From: VAZQ01 sp963753575
Lineage (GTDB): Bacteria > Pseudomonadota > Alphaproteobacteria > Rhizobiales > Xanthobacteraceae
Direction of reading: 5' to 3'
DNA: 64,000 bases
Assembly: GCA_963753575.1 (NCBI GenBank)
Contig: CAVWCR010000003.1
Location: forward strand, 2,170,001 to 2,234,000
The first letter of the stretch is position 1, and every line of letters begins with the position of its first letter. The position numbers were made by a program, and so were the translations under genes. Under the pieces are notes generated by a model. The model searched no databases. It was not told where the DNA came from and saw only the letters and a program-made list of their open reading frames with translations. Shown one piece after another: positions 59,422 to 64,000 of this stretch.

Positions 59422-62400
59422 ATGACCGCCTATGCCGAGCTGGCCGTCACCACCAACTTCTCCTTCCTGCGCGGGGGCTCGCATCCGGCCGAGATGGTGG
59501 CGGCCGCCGAGGCGCTGGGCCTCGCCGCCATCGGGATCGCCGACCGCAACAGCTTCGCGGGCGTCGTGCGCGCCTATGAGGAATGGCGCAAGCGCAAAGC
59601 GATCAAGCTTATCGTCGGCACCCGCCTGGTCACAATCGATGGCTTTGAGGCGCTCACCTATCCGACCGATCGCGCCGCCTATGGCCGGCTGTGCCAGCTC
59701 TTGAGCGGGCATAATCGCAAAATGCGAAAAGGCGAGAAAGGCGAATGCCAGCTCACCTTCGAGGACATTCTCGCGGTCAGCGACGGGGCGATGCTGATCG
59801 TGCTGCCGCCGGAGGAGCTGTCATCTACTTTTGAAGAGCGGTTGGCTACGCTCGCGCGAACAGCGCCAGGGCGCACATTCCTCGCCGGCACGCATCGCTA
59901 TCGCGGCGACGAGCCGCGCCGTCTGGGTCTCCTTGATGAGCTTGGCGCACGCGCGGGCGCGCCGCTCGTCGCAACCAATGATGTCCATTATCACGCGCCG
60001 GAACGACGGCCGCTCGCCGACGTCCTCACCTGCATCCGCGAGAAATGCACCATCGCGGAAGCGGGCTTCCGGCTTGCGGCGAATGCCGAGCGGCATCTCA
60101 AGCCGCCCGCCGAGATGGCACGGCTGTTTGCAGCCTTTCCCGATGCGATCGAGCGCAGCGTGACGATCGCGAACGCCTGCCGCTTCTCGCTCGATGAGCT
60201 GCGCAATGAATATCCCGACGAGCCGGTGCCGCCGGGCAAGACCGCGCAGCAGCATCTCGCCGACCTGACCTGGCAAGGCGCGAAAGGGCGTTATCCCAAG
60301 CACCTCTACCCGGAAGGGATCCCCGCCGACGTCATCCGCCGGCTCGACGAGGAGCTCGCGATCATCGCCAAGCTCGACTACGCGCGCTATTTCCTGACCG
60401 TCCACGACGTCGTCGCCTTCGCCCGCAGCCAGCACATCCTGTGTCAGGGGCGCGGCTCGGCCGCCAACAGCGCGGTCTGCTATTGCCTCGGCATCACCTC
60501 GGTCAATCCAGACAAGAGCGGGCTCCTGTTCGCCCGCTTCATCTCGGAAAATCGCGGCGAGCCGCCCGACATCGACGTCGACTTCGAGCACGAGCGGCGC
60601 GAGGAGGTCATTCAATATATCTATGAACGCTACGGCCGCGACCACGCGGCGATCTGCGCGACCGTCATCCACTATCGCTCCCGCCGCGCGATCCGCGAGG
60701 TCGGCAAGGCCTTAGGCCTCACGCCCGACGTGACCGCAGCCCTTGCCAAGACCGTGTGGGGCTATGGCGACGGTCTTCCCGACAATCACATTCGGCAAGC
60801 CGGGCTCGATCCCGCCAATCCAGTAGTCCGGCAGGCGGTCGCGCTGGCCAGCGAGCTGATCGGCTTCCCGCGTCACCTTTCCCAGCACGTCGGCGGCTTC
60901 ATACTCACGCGTGAGCGGCTCGACCTGACGGTGCCGATCGGCAATGCCGCCATGAACGATCGCACGTTCATCGAGTGGGACAAGGACGATATCGATACGC
61001 TCGGCCTCATGAAAGTGGATGTGCTCGCGCTCGGCATGCTGAGTTGCATCCGGCGCGGGCTCGATCTCCTGAAGGATCATTACGGCAAGGACTATTCGCT
61101 CGCGACGCTGCCTGAGGAGGACGAGGCGGTCTATCAGATGCTCTCGCGCGCCGATTCGATCGGCGTGTTCCAGGTCGAGAGCCGTGCCCAGATGTCGATG
61201 CTGCCGCGCCTGAAGCCGCAGTGTTTCTATGATCTCGTCATCGAAGTCGCAATCGTGCGTCCCGGACCGATCCAGGGCGACATGGTGCACCCCTATCTGC
61301 GCCGGCGCGACGGCATCGAGCAGGAGCACTATCCCTCGCCCGATCCCGCCTACGGGCCCGCCGACGAACTCCAGGCAGTTCTGAAGCGAACGCTTGGCGT
61401 GCCGCTGTTCCAGGAACAGGCGATGCAGATCGCCATCACGGCCGCGGAGTTCACGCCGGACGAGGCGGACGGGCTGCGGCGCGCCATGGCGACCTTCCGC
61501 CACAACGGCAATGTCCACTTGTTCCGCGACAAGTTCATCGGCGGCATGACCCGCCGCGGCTATGCGCGCGAATTCGCCGAGCGCTGTTTCAGCCAGATCG
61601 AAGGCTTCGGCGAATACGGCTTTCCCGAAAGCCATGCCGCAAGCTTTGCGCTCCTCGTCTACGCCTCCGCCTGGATCAAGTGCCACCATCCGGATGTCTT
61701 CTGCGCCGCCATCCTCAACAGCCAGCCGATGGGCTTCTACCAGCCCGCCCAGCTGGTGCGCGATGCGCGCCAGCACGGCGTCGAGGTGCGGGAAGTCGAC
61801 GTCAATTACAGTGCATGGGACTGCACGCTGGAGCAGGCTGCGGACGAACAGCATGCCGTGCGCCTCGGCTTCCGCCAAATTCAAGGGCTGAGCAAGGATG
61901 AGATCGAGAAGCTCATTGCGGCGCGCGGCAACGGCTATGCCAGCATCGAGCGGCTCGCCGCGATCGCGGGCGTCTCCCGCTTCACGATCGAGCGGCTCGC
62001 GGAAGCGGATGCGTTTCGTTCATTGGGGCTCGACCGGCGCGCCGCGCTCTGGGCGGTGCGGCGGCTCGATGCGATCGGGCTGCGCAAGGCGGGCGGCGAT
62101 AGGAAACCTGGCCGGCCACTGCCTCTCCTCGCCCCGCACATGAGCGACGAGCTTTTCCCGGAGCCCGAGGTTGCTCTTCCAACAATGCCGCTGTGCGAGC
62201 ACGTGGTGGAAGACTACGCGGCAACAGGGCTGTCGTTGAAGGCGCATCCAGTAGGCTTCTTCCGCGAGCAGCTCACACGCCTCGGCGCCATAAGCAATGC
62301 CGCACACCGCAAGGTGGATCTGCCACAAAACCGTCTGGTGACCGTCGCCGGCCTGGTCCTGGTGCGGCAGATGCCGGGCACCGCGAAGGGCGTCGTATTC

Positions 62401-62673
62401 ATGACCCTCGAGGACGAGAGCGGCACCGCCAACGTCATCGTCTGGCCGAAGGTGTTCACGAGAAATCGCCGCACGGTCATGACCGCGCGTTTTCTGGCCG
62501 TGCACGGGCGCCTGCAGCGCGCCGGTCTCGTCGTCCACATCGTGGCGGAGCGCTTCACCGATCTCAGCGCGGAGCTTCACAGGTTGCGCGACGGATTCGC
62601 GTTTGCGGCACACGAGTCGGATGCACCCTCGCAGCCCGACCTGTTCCTGCAAAGAAGCCGCGACTTCCACTGA
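59422..62673 (+). CDS. dnaE2: error-prone DNA polymerase DnaE2 (ImuC)
   Basis: A 1083-residue C-family polymerase that copies damaged DNA together with ImuA and ImuB. The N-terminal PHP domain begins YAELAVTTNFSFLRGGSHPAEMV; the polymerase domain has the acidic residues in PPDIDVDFEHERR (near 383-387) and GLMKVDVLALGML (near 533). The C-terminus holds an OB fold (LVTVAGLVLVRQMPGTAKGVVFMTLEDE) with full length. The region IVRPGPIQGDMVHPYLRRRDG is also typical. Its promoter is unclear because the SOS box is 3 kb upstream, beyond hicAB. The SRAP gene follows 24 bp later. Confidence 0.95.
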   Translation: MTAYAELAVTTNFSFLRGGSHPAEMVAAAEALGLAAIGIADRNSFAGVVRAYEEWRKRKAIKLIVGTRLVTIDGFEALTYPTDRAAYGRLCQLLSGHNRKMRKGEKGECQLTFEDILAVSDGAMLIVLPPEELSSTFEERLATLARTAPGRTFLAGTHRYRGDEPRRLGLLDELGARAGAPLVATNDVHYHAPERRPLADVLTCIREKCTIAEAGFRLAANAERHLKPPAEMARLFAAFPDAIERSVTIANACRFSLDELRNEYPDEPVPPGKTAQQHLADLTWQGAKGRYPKHLYPEGIPADVIRRLDEELAIIAKLDYARYFLTVHDVVAFARSQHILCQGRGSAANSAVCYCLGITSVNPDKSGLLFARFISENRGEPPDIDVDFEHERREEVIQYIYERYGRDHAAICATVIHYRSRRAIREVGKALGLTPDVTAALAKTVWGYGDGLPDNHIRQAGLDPANPVVRQAVALASELIGFPRHLSQHVGGFILTRERLDLTVPIGNAAMNDRTFIEWDKDDIDTLGLMKVDVLALGMLSCIRRGLDLLKDHYGKDYSLATLPEEDEAVYQMLSRADSIGVFQVESRAQMSMLPRLKPQCFYDLVIEVAIVRPGPIQGDMVHPYLRRRDGIEQEHYPSPDPAYGPADELQAVLKRTLGVPLFQEQAMQIAITAAEFTPDEADGLRRAMATFRHNGNVHLFRDKFIGGMTRRGYAREFAERCFSQIEGFGEYGFPESHAASFALLVYASAWIKCHHPDVFCAAILNSQPMGFYQPAQLVRDARQHGVEVREVDVNYSAWDCTLEQAADEQHAVRLGFRQIQGLSKDEIEKLIAARGNGYASIERLAAIAGVSRFTIERLAEADAFRSLGLDRRAALWAVRRLDAIGLRKAGGDRKPGRPLPLLAPHMSDELFPEPEVALPTMPLCEHVVEDYAATGLSLKAHPVGFFREQLTRLGAISNAAHRKVDLPQNRLVTVAGLVLVRQMPGTAKGVVFMTLEDESGTANVIVWPKVFTRNRRTVMTARFLAVHGRLQRAGLVVHIVAERFTDLSAELHRLRDGFAFAAHESDAPSQPDLFLQRSRDFH

Positions 62674-62697
62674 CGTGCTAAAAAGAGAGAGTCATCC

Positions 62698-63375
62698 ATG
62701 TGCGGCCGCGCCAGCCTTCCCAATGACGTCTCGGAACTCAAGCAGGATCTGCGGATCGAATGGGACAAGCTCGGCGACTATCGGCCGCGCTGGAACGCGG
62801 CGCCAACGTCCGACCTGCCGGTGATCACCACGACGTCTCGTGGGCGGACGCTCGAAACGATGCGCTGGGAACTCATTCCATCATGGGCAAGAGACGGCAA
62901 GATCGGCCGTTCGACCTTCAACGCGCGCGCGGAAAGTATCGACACCAAGCCGGCCTTTCGCGACGCCTGGAACGCAGGACGTCGTTGCCTCGTCATGGCC
63001 GACGGCTACTACGAGTGGCGACAGACCGACAGACAACCCTTCGCGATGGCGCTCGCCAACCAGGGGCTGATGACCTTCGCCGGTCTCTGGGATATCTGGC
63101 GTGGGCCGGATGGTGGCATCATCAAGTCGTTCGCCATCATCACCACGCATGCCAATGCGCTCGCCGCCACCATCCACGATCGCATGCCAGTCATCCTTGC
63201 ACCCGATTGCTGGCCGGCATGGCTCGGAGAGATCGACGCAACGCAGGAACAATTGAAAGCCATGCTCAGGCCTTACCCGTCCGAATGCATGGCGCTGTGG
63301 CCTGTCGACAAGCGCGTGGGTAACGTACGCAACGACAGCCCCGACTTGTTCGAGCCTGTCCGAACGACAGGCTGA
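62698..63375 (+). CDS. SOS-response-associated peptidase (SRAP; YedK/HMCES family)
   Basis: A 225-residue protein that forms a covalent bond with abasic sites in single-stranded DNA. The catalytic Cys2 follows the initiator Met (MCGRASLPND). Conserved residues are Asn75 (FNARAES), Glu106 (DGYYEW) and His160 (HDRMPV). Length is normal. It lies 24 bp after dnaE2 on the same strand, so it probably shares that transcript and fits a DNA-damage role: protecting abasic sites while error-prone synthesis occurs. Confidence 0.93.
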   Translation: MCGRASLPNDVSELKQDLRIEWDKLGDYRPRWNAAPTSDLPVITTTSRGRTLETMRWELIPSWARDGKIGRSTFNARAESIDTKPAFRDAWNAGRRCLVMADGYYEWRQTDRQPFAMALANQGLMTFAGLWDIWRGPDGGIIKSFAIITTHANALAATIHDRMPVILAPDCWPAWLGEIDATQEQLKAMLRPYPSECMALWPVDKRVGNVRNDSPDLFEPVRTTG

Positions 63376-63598
63376 CCGGCCCCACGCGGCAGTACAATTC
63401 CTCCGGCGCACCCGCTGTTTGCGCCTGCGCCCCGGATCGTGGCCGAACACCTCGGAACACAATCTTGTCGCCCTGTCAAAACCCTGCTAGTCCTCCCCCC
63501 GCATCAATCGATGGGACAATGCACGCTGCGGGCGCGAGCCACGACCCGGCATCGGCGCTGCACCACAATTGGTTCCAAAAAACTCGGGCAAACCAGAC
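63376..63598. other. 223-bp gap, no gene seen
   Basis: A gap between the SRAP gene and an ABC-2 permease gene on the same strand. No hairpin with a T-run and no gene are visible. Confidence 0.3.
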
Positions 63599-64000
63599 GT
63601 GGACGCCATCCTCGACGCGAAGACGACCGACTTTCCGCCCGCTGAGACATCAGCCGAGCGCGCGCGCCGCGATATCATCGACGGTCTCAAACAGTGGCCG
63701 ATCTGGACCGCTCTTGCCTGGCAGGATATCCGCACCCGCTATATCCGCACCATGCTCGGACCGTTGTGGATCACCGTGTCGATGGCGGTGTTCGTCTTTG
63801 CCATGGGTTTCGTCTTCAGCGCCGTATTCAACACCGACTTTCACGGCTATCTGCCGTTCCTCACGTCGGGCCTGCTCGTCTGGGGATTGATCAGCGGCAT
63901 CATAACGGAAGCCAGCACGACTTTTTCGACTGCCCAATTGATCATCTTGTCCGTATCGGCGCCTTATTCGATGCACGTCTATCGGGCGGTGCTGCGGCAG
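63599..64000 (+). CDS. ABC-2 permease for polysaccharide/O-antigen export (3'-truncated)
   Basis: From GTG 63599 the frame is open to the right edge and gives 134 residues. After a polar N-terminus rich in A, E and D come WTALAWQDIRTRYIRTMLGPLWI then TVSMAVFVFAMGFVFSAVF and YLPFLTSGLLVWGLISGII, the hallmark first helices of Wzm/TagG-type permeases that, with an ATPase partner (Wzt), export lipopolysaccharide O-antigen or similar glycans. The ATPase gene is probably just beyond the window. Start is uncertain because no ATG lies near. Confidence 0.75.
   Translation, partial: MDAILDAKTTDFPPAETSAERARRDIIDGLKQWPIWTALAWQDIRTRYIRTMLGPLWITVSMAVFVFAMGFVFSAVFNTDFHGYLPFLTSGLLVWGLISGIITEASTTFSTAQLIILSVSAPYSMHVYRAVLRQ

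Noticed and set aside
1..64000. tRNA or rRNA genes
   Set aside because: Scanning of intergenic regions showed no TPsiC-type GGTTCGAATCC match or rRNA landmark. A covariance-model search would be needed to exclude unusual tRNAs.

Overview
The window looks like a chromosome segment of a GC-rich alphaproteobacterium of the order Hyphomicrobiales (Nitrobacteraceae/Xanthobacteraceae-like). The evidence is a GcrA-family cell-cycle regulator, a DUF2865 protein, a GTTC-N7-GTTC SOS box in front of imuA-imuB-dnaE2, a Ku/LigD end-joining locus, many TRAP and Bug-type solute-binding proteins, and short palindromic repeats of a kind common in this order. The genus assignment is inference. No rRNA, tRNA, CRISPR array, insertion sequence or phage was recognised.

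Layout. 1-2.1 kb: an EamA permease (cut by the window edge) and a secreted DUF2865 protein. 2.2-7.0 kb: an end-joining locus on the minus strand: ku, then a BRCT-MerR-TPR fusion gene coupled by a 4-base overlap to ligD. 7.2-10 kb: a CaCA exchanger and a frameshifted FMN-type glutamate synthase gene. 10-17 kb: two consecutive TAXI-type TRAP transporters, each a binding protein plus a fused permease. 17.3-25.3 kb: a small ribbon-helix-helix-like protein, gcrA, a GlcG/HbpS-like protein, then nadE, dgkA, an outer-membrane barrel, a LigB-family dioxygenase and class II DAHP synthase. 25.7-28.2 kb: a sugar-epimerase plus glycosyltransferase pair. 28.3-33 kb: gor, a DUF2059 gene, rpiA, a striking three-copy 163-bp palindromic array, gph and a PEGA lipoprotein. 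33.1-41.7 kb: moaA, a DctQM/DctP TRAP system with convergent halves, an OmpR/EnvZ-like pair divergent from a secreted repeat protein, a sterol-desaturase-like enzyme, and an antitoxin next to a frameshifted ParE toxin. 41.7-55.8 kb: mrp, a beta-hydroxyacid dehydrogenase, two orphan Bug proteins, an ACMSD-like amidohydrolase, a GST/MBL pair, a membrane histidine kinase, a DUF1289 protein, a retropepsin-like protease, TauE, dusA, a CoA-transferase and a 38-residue membrane protein. 56.3-63.4 kb: an SOS mutagenesis locus (imuA, imuB, dnaE2, SRAP) split by an antiparallel hicAB module. The last gene, cut by the edge, is an ABC-2 polysaccharide-export permease.

Functional themes. Two DNA-repair loci stand out: end joining by Ku and LigD with an unusual BRCT-TPR partner, and ImuABC mutagenesis with an SRAP protein that shields abasic sites. 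The rest is largely uptake of organic acids (three TRAP systems, two Bug receptors) and core metabolism. Several genes are decaying: a glutamate synthase-like gene, parE, a GNAT fragment and an AraC fragment. All calls come from reading the sequence and from recalled family features; no database search was run.
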